Source: JBHJOF01 sp050330055 (lineage in GTDB: Bacteria > Pseudomonadota > Alphaproteobacteria > Kiloniellales > JAKSDN01). From it: a DNA stretch of 11,786 bases. A program made the position numbers and the translations under genes. The notes below the pieces were generated by a model. That model made no database searches, was not told where the DNA came from, and saw nothing but the letters and a program-made list of their open reading frames with translations. Positions 1 through 9,293 of this stretch are shown here, one piece after another (positions within the stretch are counted from its first letter, which is position 1; every line of letters begins with the position of its first letter). Location of the stretch: positions 1 to 11,786 of the forward strand of contig JBHJOF010000077.1 in the NCBI GenBank assembly GCA_050330055.1, in the 5' to 3' direction.

Positions 1-1319
1 ATCAGGTTGGTCGCCACGCCGCGGATGCGGAACTCGCGCAGCGCGCGGTCCATGCGGTCGGCCGCCTCCTCGGCGCTCGGTGCCCAGGCGGTCACCTTCT
101 CCAGCAGCGAATCGTAGAACGGCGTGATCAGCGCGCCGGAATAGGCGGTGCCGCCGTCGAGCCGGATGCCGAAGCCGGCGGCGCCGCGATAGGCGGTGAT
201 GCGGCCGTAGTCCGGAATGAAGCGGTTCTGCGGGTCCTCGGTGGTGATGCGGCACTGCAGGGCGTGTCCGCTCAGCCTGATATCGGCCTGGCGCGGCACG
301 CCGCTCTCGGCCGAGCCGATCGAGGCGCCCTGGGCGATGCGGATCTGCGCCTTGACCAGGTCGATGCCGGTCACCTCTTCGGTCACCGTGTGCTCGACCT
401 GGATGCGCGGATTGACCTCGATGAAGTAGATGGTGCCGCCGTCGAGATCGTAGAGGAACTCGACCGTGCCGGCGTTCTGGTAGCCGGCGGCGCGGCCCAG
501 GCGCACGGCCGCCTCGCAGAGCTCGCGGCGCCGCGTCTCGTCGAGATAGGGCGCCGGCGCCCGCTCGACGACCTTCTGGTTGCGCCGCTGCATGCTGCAG
601 TCGCGCTCGAAGAGGTGGACCAGGTTGCCGCTGCGGTCGCCCATGATCTGCACCTCGACGTGGCGGGCGCGGCGCACCAGCTTCTCGAGGAAGACCTCGT
701 CACTGCCGAAGGCCGCCTTGGCCTCGCGCCGGCCGGCGGCGACCTGCTCGAGCAGGGCGCCTTCGTCCTCGATCACGCGCATGCCGCGGCCGCCGCCGCC
801 CCAGCTCGCCTTCAGCATCAGGGGATAGCCGACCGCCGCCGCCTGGCGCCTGATCTCGGCGTCGTCATGTGGCAGCGCGCCGGTCGCCGGGATCACCGGG
901 ATGCCGGTCGCCTGGGCAAGGGCGCGCGCCTCGACCTTGCTGCCGAGCCGGCGCATGACCGCCGGCGGCGGGCCGACGAAGACGATGCCGCGCTCGGCGC
1001 AGGCCTCGGCGAAGGCCGGGTTCTCCGAGAGGAAGCAGTAGCCGGGATGGATCGCGTCGACCCCGGCCTCGCGCGCGACGCGCAGCATCTCGCCGATGTC
1101 GAGGTAGGCCTGCACCGGCTCGCGGCCGCGCCCGATCAGGTAGGCCTCGTCCGCCTTGAAGCGGTGCAGGGCGAAGCGGTCCTCGTGCGAGTAGACGGCG
1201 ACCGTGCGGAGGCCAAGCTCATTCGCCGCGCGCAGCACGCGGATCGCGATCTCGCTGCGATTGGCCACCAGCAGCTTGCGGAAGTGGCGCCGGTAGCGAA
1301 GCTTGGCCGCCCGGATCAT
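1..1319 (-). CDS. pyc: Pyruvate carboxylase, N-terminal biotin carboxylase part (3' end off the window)
   Basis: Pyruvate carboxylase makes oxaloacetate from pyruvate, bicarbonate and ATP in the cytoplasm, an anaplerotic step. Only the first 439 residues are in the window, covering the biotin carboxylase region. The start FRKLLVANRSEIAIRVLRA (13-31) is the biotin carboxylase N-terminal fold. Lys170 and the glycine loop GGGGRGM (174-180) belong to the ATP-grasp domain, and IEVNPRIQVEHTVTE (300-314) holds the metal and substrate residues. The tail RMDRALREFRIRGVATNL (422-439) is typical of pyruvate carboxylase rather than AccC or propionyl-CoA carboxylase. The carboxyltransferase and biotin carrier domains must lie beyond the left edge. 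The ATG at 1319 is preceded by an AGGGAGGG ribosome site; an in-frame GTG two codons upstream is too close to that site. Residue 95 is Cys where the usual motif is HPGYGFLSEN. The gene is divergent from the osmC-family gene. Confidence 0.95.
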   Translation of the reverse strand, partial: MIRAAKLRYRRHFRKLLVANRSEIAIRVLRAANELGLRTVAVYSHEDRFALHRFKADEAYLIGRGREPVQAYLDIGEMLRVAREAGVDAIHPGYCFLSENPAFAEACAERGIVFVGPPPAVMRRLGSKVEARALAQATGIPVIPATGALPHDDAEIRRQAAAVGYPLMLKASWGGGGRGMRVIEDEGALLEQVAAGRREAKAAFGSDEVFLEKLVRRARHVEVQIMGDRSGNLVHLFERDCSMQRRNQKVVERAPAPYLDETRRRELCEAAVRLGRAAGYQNAGTVEFLYDLDGGTIYFIEVNPRIQVEHTVTEEVTGIDLVKAQIRIAQGASIGSAESGVPRQADIRLSGHALQCRITTEDPQNRFIPDYGRITAYRGAAGFGIRLDGGTAYSGALITPFYDSLLEKVTAWAPSAEEAADRMDRALREFRIRGVATNL

Positions 1320-1512
1320 GCCCACGCCCTCCCTCTATGCTGCATTGCGAAAGCGGCGCGAGTTTGCCGTGCCGAGACCCCTGCGGCAAGTCGCTGCAAC
1401 AGCCCTTGGCCCGAGCGGCCGGCGGTCCCGTAGCAAGGAATCTATTGGCGGCACCGGAGCATGCCCGCATCATGGCCGGCCCAGGGATCGAACGCACGGG
1501 AGAGCTAGAGCC

Positions 1513-2022
1513 ATGAGAGCCGATGCGCTGCGCCAGCTGCAGGCCCCCTTGAAGGAGAAATACAACCAGGCGCCGGACAGCGCCGTCGTCACCATGCGGG
1601 CCAGCGGCAGTCTCGATGCCGGCCAGCTCACCTGCAAGGTGGAGACCGGCCGGGCCCTGGTCGAGGCCGGCCTGCACCCGGCGGCCGGCGGCAACGGGCT
1701 GACCGCCTGCTCGGGCGACATGCTGCTGGAGGCGCTGGTCGCCTGCGCCGGGGTCACGCTCAACGCCGTGGCGACGGCGCTGGAGATCCCGCTGCGCGGC
1801 GGCAAGGTCACGGCGGAAGGCGATCTCGACTTCCGCGGCACCCTGGCGGTCGACCGCGCGGCGCCGGTCGGCTTCCGCGCGATCCGGCTCAGCTACGAGC
1901 TCGAGACCGATGCCAGCGCCGAGCAGCTCGCCAGCCTGATGAAGTTGACCGAGCGCTACTGCGTCGTCTACCAGACCATCAAGAACGGCCCGCCGGTTAC
2001 CGTCAGCCACCGCCTGGTCTGA
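1513..2022 (+). CDS. OsmC family protein (Ohr/OsmC-type peroxidase-like)
   Basis: This 169-residue protein has the size and pattern of the OsmC/Ohr superfamily, cytoplasmic dimeric proteins of which many reduce organic hydroperoxides with a reactive cysteine pair. What is visible: a conserved helix LLEALVACAGVTLNAVA (71-87) carrying Cys78, and a second cysteine, Cys150, in LTERYCVVYQTIKN. These sit where the peroxidatic and resolving cysteines lie in the family. Two further cysteines (41 and 66) are also present. The C-terminal PVTVSHRLV is a usual family ending. The ATG at 1513 has GGGAGAG about 9 bases upstream; the reading frame stays open further upstream, but that part overlaps the pyc 5' end and has no family similarity. 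Peroxidase activity is inferred from the family; some members lack it or act on other substrates. It reads towards the repeat pair at 2089-2159. Confidence 0.88.
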   Translation: MRADALRQLQAPLKEKYNQAPDSAVVTMRASGSLDAGQLTCKVETGRALVEAGLHPAAGGNGLTACSGDMLLEALVACAGVTLNAVATALEIPLRGGKVTAEGDLDFRGTLAVDRAAPVGFRAIRLSYELETDASAEQLASLMKLTERYCVVYQTIKNGPPVTVSHRLV

Positions 2023-2088
2023 CCCTGCTCGGGCCTGGTTCTGCTGGTCGATAGGCAACCTGTTGAACATATTGGGGCATCGGAGCTT

Positions 2089-2159
2089 CCTCATCCTTCG
2101 ACAAGCTCAGGATGAGGGGGATTAGAACTCAAGCGACCTCACCCTGAGCTTGTCGAAGG
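2089..2159. repeat. Intergenic inverted-repeat pair (CTTCGACAAGCTCAG family), possible transcription stop
   Basis: CCTTCGACAAGCTCAGG (2095-2111) recurs as a perfect 17-base inverted copy, CCTGAGCTTGTCGAAGG (2143-2159), with 31 bases between. The left copy also folds on itself: CCTCATCCT (2089-2097) pairs perfectly with AGGATGAGG (2109-2117) around an 11-base loop. From general knowledge, this sequence is a very common dispersed intergenic repeat in alphaproteobacterial genomes, often in facing pairs between genes. It lies between the osmC-family gene and ltaE and could end transcription of the former or stabilise the mRNA; there is no T-run, so a terminator role is inference. Confidence 0.85.
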
Positions 2160-2204
2160 GCGAGATCGCGTCTGGCAGAAAAATCGGAGAGGGGACGAGC
2201 AAGC

Positions 2205-3248
2205 ATGGCCAGGGCGCCGATCGAGCTGCGCAGCGACACCAAGACCAGGCCCTCGCCCGGCATGCGCAAGGCCATGGCCGAGGCCGAGGTGGGCGACGAC
2301 CACGTCGGCGAGGACCCGACGGTCAACCGCCTCTGCGAGACGGTGGCCGATCTGCTGGGCAAGGAGCGGGCGCTGTTCCTGCCGTCGGGCACCATGTGCA
2401 ACGAGATCGCCTACTGCCTGCACTGCCGGCCTGGCGACGAGATCATCCTCGACCGCACCGCCCATGCCCTGCATTTCGAGACCGGCGCCCCGGCGGCGCT
2501 CAGCGGCGCCATGGTCCGCACCCTCGAGGGCGAGCGCGGCATCTTCACCGGCGCCGCCGTTGAAGCCGCCGTGCGCGGGGCTGACCAATATTCGCCGCGC
2601 TCGCGCCTGGTCTCGGTCGAGCAGACCTCCAACCTCGGCGTCGGCAGCGTCTGGCCGCTCGCGACCCTGCGCGAGGTGGCGGCGGTGGCGCGGCGCCACG
2701 GCCTGGCGCTGCACATGGACGGCGCCCGCCTGCTCAACGCCGTGGCCGCCTCGGGCGTGCCAGCGGCCGACTACGCCGCCGATTGCGACAGCGTCTGGAT
2801 CGACCTGACCAAGGGCCTGGGCGCGCCGGTCGGCGCCGTGCTGGCCGGCTCACGCGCTTTCATCGCCGAGGCGCTGCGCCGGCGCCAGATGCTGGGCGGC
2901 GCCATGCGCCAGGCCGGAGTCGTCGCTGCGGCCGGGCTCTACGCCCTGGAGCACAACGTCGAGCGCCTGGCCGAGGATCACGCCAACGCCAGGCTCTTCG
3001 CCGAGCGCATCGCGGCGGTGCCGGGCATCCGGCTCGATCCGGCGAGCGTCGAGACCAACCTGGTGTTCTTCGAGCTCGCCGACGGCCTGCCGGACGCCGG
3101 CAGCCTGGTCAAGCGGCTTCTCGCGGAAGGCGTGCGGATCGGCGCCATGGGCCCCCGCCTGCTGCGCGCCGTGACGCATCTCGACGTGACGCGCGCAGAG
3201 GTCGAGGAAGCGGCCGGCGCCATCGAGCGTATGCTGCGATCCGTCTGA
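2205..3248 (+). CDS. ltaE: Low-specificity L-threonine aldolase
   Basis: This PLP-dependent fold-type I enzyme cleaves L-threonine and L-allo-threonine to glycine and acetaldehyde in the cytoplasm. The 347-residue product matches LtaE from end to end. ELRSDTKTRPSPGMRKAM is the N-terminal signature, LFLPSGTMCNEIA (57-69) the phosphate-binding loop, and His87 in RTAHALHFETG the residue that stacks on the cofactor. Asp172 and Arg175 lie in LHMDGARL. LTKGLGAPVG (201-210) contains Lys203, the expected Schiff-base lysine. MLGGAMRQAG (229-238) is also a family motif. The start at 2205 has GGAGAGGGGA upstream and the N-terminus aligns with family members. It stands alone, with the repeat pair upstream and a terminator-like hairpin immediately downstream. 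Beta-eliminating lyases of the same Pfam family are less likely given the MRQAG segment. Confidence 0.93.
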   Translation: MARAPIELRSDTKTRPSPGMRKAMAEAEVGDDHVGEDPTVNRLCETVADLLGKERALFLPSGTMCNEIAYCLHCRPGDEIILDRTAHALHFETGAPAALSGAMVRTLEGERGIFTGAAVEAAVRGADQYSPRSRLVSVEQTSNLGVGSVWPLATLREVAAVARRHGLALHMDGARLLNAVAASGVPAADYAADCDSVWIDLTKGLGAPVGAVLAGSRAFIAEALRRRQMLGGAMRQAGVVAAAGLYALEHNVERLAEDHANARLFAERIAAVPGIRLDPASVETNLVFFELADGLPDAGSLVKRLLAEGVRIGAMGPRLLRAVTHLDVTRAEVEEAAGAIERMLRSV

Positions 3249-3255
3249 ATCGAAA

Positions 3256-3280
3256 ACACGCCAACAGCTTGGCGTGTCAA
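3256..3280 (+). terminator. Terminator-like hairpin after ltaE
   Basis: ACACGCCAA (3256-3264) pairs perfectly over 9 bases with TTGGCGTGT (3269-3277) around the four-base loop CAGC. It begins 8 bases after the ltaE stop codon, with GAAAA on the left and CAAATCTTT on the right. The short interrupted T content makes it a moderate rather than a strong intrinsic terminator. Confidence 0.55.
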
Positions 3281-3308
3281 ATCTTTCGAAATGTTGACGG
3301 CAGCTGCC

Positions 3309-3332
3309 TGCGCCGCGCGGTCGCGCGGCGCA
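3309..3332. other. Strong GC-rich hairpin between ltaE and rpfF
   Basis: TGCGCCGCGC (3309-3318) pairs perfectly with GCGCGGCGCA (3323-3332) around the loop GGTC. There is no T-run on either side, so it is not a standard intrinsic terminator. It could support Rho-dependent termination or insulate rpfF from ltaE transcription; either role is inference. Confidence 0.5.
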
Positions 3333-3337
3333 CTGCT

Positions 3338-3495
3338 ATGACTTTCGGGCAGCGTAACAACGCATCAGTAATACTCGTAAGCATAAATGTTGTGTCAAAC
3401 TTGAGGGGCGCGCTGGCTTGATATCAACCCGCGCTTGCGGGCTCATCCGGCACCGCGCATCCTGAAAGGCTCACGTGTAACCGCTCATTTTTGCC
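3338..3495 (+). promoter_or_regulatory. Probable promoter and leader region of rpfF
   Basis: The stretch from about 3340 to 3430 is clearly richer in A and T than the surrounding coding DNA and lies just upstream of rpfF, as expected for a promoter. It holds the perfect palindrome TTGATATCAA (3418-3427) and, right after it, a short hairpin CCCGC-GCTT-GCGGG (3428-3441). The palindrome resembles the half-sites of FNR/CRP-type boxes but lacks the four-base spacer such boxes have. I could not find a convincing -35/-10 pair on the plus strand. A TTGACA hexamer exists on the minus strand (3394-3399) but its -10 partner is poor. Confidence 0.35.
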
Positions 3496-3505
3496 GGAGG
3501 AGGAG
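3496..3505 (+). promoter_or_regulatory. Strong ribosome binding site that fixes the rpfF start
   Basis: GGAGGAGGAG lies directly upstream of the ATG at 3509, with the AGGAGG core (3498-3503) five bases from it. This favours 3509 over the in-frame TTG at 3491 and supports the long N-terminal extension of RpfF being translated. Confidence 0.8.
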
Positions 3506-3508
3506 ACG

Positions 3509-4522
3509 ATGGCACTTGTCAACAATCTGATCGAAGACTTGCCGAGGGTCGATGACGCCTGGTCACGCACCCATCTTGCTGCGCCGCTTGGCCTGCCCAG
3601 GCGCGATGCCACGGAGGGCAGCGCGGGGACACTCGAGCTGCGGCGGCCGAGCACGGCCCGGCGCAGCGACCGCATCGATCCCAAGGACCTGGCCTTCGAG
3701 GAGCTGGAGATCCGCTACGAGGAGCAGGACCGCATATTGTGGCAGTTCATGCGCCCGGAGGGCCGCCCCAGCTACACCCTCGGCCTGCTGCGCGACATGC
3801 GCCAGGCGCTGCAATGCATCGATCGCATGTTCGCCGAGGCCGAGGAAGAGGATCGCGAGGCGCCGATCCACTACGTGGTTCTGGCCTCGCGCATGCCGGG
3901 GATCTTCAATCTCGGCGGCGATCTGCCGCTGTTCGTCGAACTGATCCGGGCCGGCAACGGCGAGGCGCTGCGCAACTACGCCCATGCCTGCATCGACGTC
4001 CAGTACCCCCGGGCTGTCAACGTCGGTCGGCCCTACATCGGCATCTCGCTGGTCCAGGGCGACGCGCTGGGCGGCGGCTTCGAGGCGGCGCTGGCCGACG
4101 ACGTGCTGATTGCCGAGCGCAGCGCAAAGTTCGGGCTGCCGGAGATCCTGTTCAACCTGTTCCCCGGCATGGGCGCATACAGCTTCCTGTCGCGCCGGCT
4201 CGACGCGGTGCGGGCCGAACGGATGATTCTCTCCGGGCGCATCTACGAAGCCGCCGAGCTGCACGAGATGGGCATCGTCGACGCGCTGGCCGAGGACGGC
4301 CAGGGCGAAGGCGCGGTCTACGACTACGTTGCCCGCAATCGCCGCTCCTTCCAGGCGCGCCGCGCGATCTGCGAGGCCCGGCGCATCGCCCGGCCGATCA
4401 CCCGCGAGGAGCTGATCTCGATCACCGACCTCTGGGTCGAGGCTGCACTCACGCTGTCGACGCAGGACCTGCGCAAGATGGTGCGCCTGGCCGCCGCGCA
4501 GGATCGCAGGCGCGAGGTCTAG
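3509..4522 (+). CDS. rpfF: DSF synthase (RpfF-type crotonase-fold acyl-ACP dehydratase/thioesterase)
   Basis: RpfF-family enzymes act on 3-hydroxyacyl-ACP, dehydrating it and releasing the free cis-2-unsaturated fatty acid used as diffusible signal factor. This 337-residue protein has the RpfF signature rather than that of ordinary enoyl-CoA hydratases. It shows FNLGGDLPLFVELIRAGN (133-150), LVQGDALGGGFEAALADD (181-198) and FGLPEILFNLFPGMGAYSFL (208-227). Glu192 and Glu212 match the two catalytic glutamates of Xanthomonas RpfF (Glu141 and Glu161), with the same 20-residue spacing. The C-terminal part is about the family length, so all of the extra ~50 residues lie at the N-terminus; residues 28-58 are Arg-rich and look unstructured. 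The gene is convergent with rpfC, the same arrangement as in Xanthomonas. The substrate chain length cannot be read from the sequence. No rpfB-like acyl-CoA ligase is present in the window. Confidence 0.9.
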   Translation: MALVNNLIEDLPRVDDAWSRTHLAAPLGLPRRDATEGSAGTLELRRPSTARRSDRIDPKDLAFEELEIRYEEQDRILWQFMRPEGRPSYTLGLLRDMRQALQCIDRMFAEAEEEDREAPIHYVVLASRMPGIFNLGGDLPLFVELIRAGNGEALRNYAHACIDVQYPRAVNVGRPYIGISLVQGDALGGGFEAALADDVLIAERSAKFGLPEILFNLFPGMGAYSFLSRRLDAVRAERMILSGRIYEAAELHEMGIVDALAEDGQGEGAVYDYVARNRRSFQARRAICEARRIARPITREELISITDLWVEAALTLSTQDLRKMVRLAAAQDRRREV

Positions 4523-4656
4523 CCGCTCCGTCCCTGGCCGGGCCGACCGAGGCAGCCTGCTACCGCCCCCCCTGATCGCGGGTGGGGCAGCACCATTGGG
4601 CCTGCCGCCGGTAGGCGGGAAAAGCCGGCTGAGAGATCGGCCCGGTAAGTCTGCCG

Positions 4657-7245
<2,589 letters not shown>

Positions 7246-7335
7246 GCCAGCGGACGTCAGGCGTCGAGCGCGATTGCCGGACCGGCGGCGTGGGCCGCAA
7301 CGGCACGACGGCGCGAGAACTGTTGCCGGGAGAGT

Positions 7336-8946
7336 CTAGTCACCGAAACCTCCGGCTGAAGTGGCGGCGGGCTGCGTACGCTCCGACGGGAACAGCAGGG
7401 TTACCGTGGTTCCCTTGCCGACCGCGCTGCTGATTTCCAGGTCGCCGCCATGCAGCTTCATCAACTCGATCGCCAACGTCAGGCCAAGACCGGTACCAGG
7501 ATACTTGCGGTTCGCCGCGCTTTCGATGCGTCCGAAGCGGGCCTTCGCGGTGGGGATGTCCTGTTCGGCGATGCCAATGCCCGTATCGGCAACGGTGATC
7601 TGCAGCTCACCGCGATCCAGCAGGCCCGCCCGCAGCGAGATTCGGCCGCCGGCCGGAGTAAACTTTATGCTATTGGACAGGATGTTGATTAAGATCTGCT
7701 TGAGCCGCCGCGCATCGCCGCGCAGCTGCGGCAGGGGGCCGGCTTCGCGCCAGTCGATGGTTATCGCGGAGCTGTCGGCGCGTCCCTTGACGAGGCGGAT
7801 CGTATCGTCGATGGCGCGCTGCACGTCGACGTCCGATTCGACCAGATCGAGCTTGCCCGACTCGATCGCCGAGACGTCGAGCATGTCGTTGATGATGTGC
7901 AACAGGTGCTCGGCGCTGGCCCGGATGTCCTCAGCGTACTCCAGGTACTTGGGATTGCCGATCGGCCCCAGCATCTCGACCCGCATGACGTCGGCAAAGC
8001 CCATCACGGCATTGAGCGGCGTGCGCAGCTCGTGACTCATGCTGGCGAGAAACTCGGTCTTGGTCCGGTTGCCCGCCTCCGCGACCTCCTTGGCTTCCTG
8101 CAGGGCCCGTTCGACGACCTTGCGGTCGCTGATGTCGACCGCGACCGTGACCACGTTGACGACCTGCCCGCTCGAGCCCTTGAGCGGCGTCTTGGTGGTC
8201 AGGAAGGTGCGCTCGTCGCCCTCGCGGCTGATCAGTGTCTCTTCCGCGCCCGAGATGGTCTCGCCCGTCTCGAAGACCCGGCGGTTCAACTCCAGGTGCC
8301 GGCCGGCATAGTCCCTGCCGAACAGCTCGGCCATCGGCTGGCCCAAGCAGTCCCCCGACTCGAGGCCGAAGAAGTGCGCCTGGTAGCTGTTGATGAAGAT
8401 GCAGATCCCTCCCGAGTCGGTCACGTGGATCATGGCGGGAATGCAGTTGGTGACCAGTCGCAGCTTCTCTTCGCTCTCGCGCAGCTCCTCGCGGCGCAGA
8501 TCGTCGGAGGAGCGCAGCTTGCGTTCCAGAATGTGGGCGCGCTTCTTGATGATCTCCTGCTGCTTGCGCAGGGTGAGCAGATTGTGCGCCCGGGCGCGGA
8601 ACTCGTAGTGGTCCAGCGGACTCAGCAGGAAGTCGGTGGCGCCGGCCTCCAGCGCCTTGTAGCGGAAGTCGCGATCCTCGTAGACCGTGACCACGATGAC
8701 CGGCACGTCGCCGCACAGCGGCAGCTCGCGCAGCTTGCGGATGAAGCTGGCGCCGTCCATCGACGGCATCTTGTAGTCGGTGATCACCAGGTCGGGCGTG
8801 TGCTCGCCGATCCAGTCGAGTGCCACCTGCGGGTTCGAGAAGGATTGGACCACCGTCTCCTCGTCCAGCGAGCTGGCAAGCTTGGCGAGGATATCCCGGT
8901 TCGTGACCCGGTCGTCGATGATCACGATCACCGGCACGGCGCGCAT
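7336..8946 (-). CDS. Receiver-PAS-histidine kinase with RpfG-like receiver (at the rpfG position)
   Basis: This 536-residue soluble protein has a receiver (about 6-125), a coil (126-160), a PAS domain (about 160-278), HisKA and HATPase. The receiver, with Asp11/Asp12, phospho-acceptor Asp57 in VITDYKMPSMDG and the tail FRARAHNLLTLRKQQE, resembles that of RpfG. The usual conserved lysine is Ser109 (FLLSPL). The kinase has MSHELRTPLNAVMGFADV with His305, an N-box NILSNSIKF (421-429), DTGIG from Asp454 and YPGTGLGL (482-489). MLGPIGNPKYLEYAEDI (325-341) is typical of the alphaproteobacterial PleC/DivJ group. No transmembrane segment, HD-GYP or GGDEF is visible. It precedes rpfC, as rpfG does in Xanthomonas, so it is the likely acceptor of RpfC phosphate. 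I chose the ATG at 8946 because the receiver fold begins right there. The frame is open to 9090, and the GGAGAG site is unusually close to this ATG, so the start is uncertain. Confidence 0.85.
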   Translation of the reverse strand: MRAVPVIVIIDDRVTNRDILAKLASSLDEETVVQSFSNPQVALDWIGEHTPDLVITDYKMPSMDGASFIRKLRELPLCGDVPVIVVTVYEDRDFRYKALEAGATDFLLSPLDHYEFRARAHNLLTLRKQQEIIKKRAHILERKLRSSDDLRREELRESEEKLRLVTNCIPAMIHVTDSGGICIFINSYQAHFFGLESGDCLGQPMAELFGRDYAGRHLELNRRVFETGETISGAEETLISREGDERTFLTTKTPLKGSSGQVVNVVTVAVDISDRKVVERALQEAKEVAEAGNRTKTEFLASMSHELRTPLNAVMGFADVMRVEMLGPIGNPKYLEYAEDIRASAEHLLHIINDMLDVSAIESGKLDLVESDVDVQRAIDDTIRLVKGRADSSAITIDWREAGPLPQLRGDARRLKQILINILSNSIKFTPAGGRISLRAGLLDRGELQITVADTGIGIAEQDIPTAKARFGRIESAANRKYPGTGLGLTLAIELMKLHGGDLEISSAVGKGTTVTLLFPSERTQPAATSAGGFGD

Positions 8947-9293
8947 CTCTCCACTGGTTTCCTGTGACGCGGCGGCTCGCGCGGCGGCGGCGCCGAAGTG
9001 TTTACGCGGGTCACCGGTCACTGTTGTACCTGCACCATCAAACCAAGCGAGCCTGCGGCACGCCCCCGACCCGGCCTTCACCCTGGCCATCGCGCGCCCG
9101 GAAGGCCGTCACGCAACGCTCGCGGAGCTACCGAACCTTGCCATAGCGGGCAACGCCCTGGCCCCCCTTATCAACCGTACGTTACTGTAACCTAAATGGA
9201 GTCAGGCAGCTACCAGCAGGTTTCCGGCCGAAAGGGGCGGTTTTCCGCCATTTTCCAGGGACATAGCGCCGCCCGCCCGGCTGAGCGGCGCAA
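8947..9293. other. Non-coding stretch upstream of the REC-PAS-kinase gene
   Basis: No gene is recognisable here. The minus-strand kinase frame remains open to an ATG at 9090, but the extra 48 residues have no domain similarity and that ATG has no ribosome site. The region should hold the promoter of the kinase-rpfC transcript; I found no clear -35/-10 pair. Visible structures are the palindrome GTTACTGTAAC (9181-9191), a short hairpin GGCGG-TTTT-CCGCC (9236-9249) followed by ATTTT, and a 7-base stem GCGCCGC (9266-9272) with GCGGCGC (9285-9291). Confidence 0.5.
9181..9191. promoter_or_regulatory. Palindrome GTTACTGTAAC, possible operator
   Basis: The arms GTTAC and GTAAC are perfect inverted copies around a central T, in a locally A/T-richer spot about 235 bases upstream of the kinase start. 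Short symmetric sites like this are often bound by dimeric regulators, but no binding protein can be named and a chance palindrome is possible. Confidence 0.25.

Noticed and set aside
264..1433. A 389-codon plus-strand open frame across the pyc region
   Set aside because: It lies antisense to an unmistakable pyruvate carboxylase; its Ala/Arg/Asp/Leu-rich product has no domain and is a GC-rich shadow frame.
3390..3435. An FNR/CRP-type box at TTGATATCAA
   Set aside because: The half-sites look right but the four-base spacer of TTGATNNNNATCAA is missing, so it is recorded only as a palindrome.
4523..4656. A bidirectional terminator between the convergent rpfF and rpfC genes
   Set aside because: Only weak stems were found (for example CCGCC-GGTA-GGCGG at 4605-4618), without T-runs on either strand, so no intrinsic terminator can be supported.
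7897..8967. A 356-codon plus-strand open frame antisense to the REC-PAS kinase
   Set aside because: Composition is that of a shadow frame and no start signal or domain is seen, while the opposite strand has full receiver, PAS and kinase motifs.
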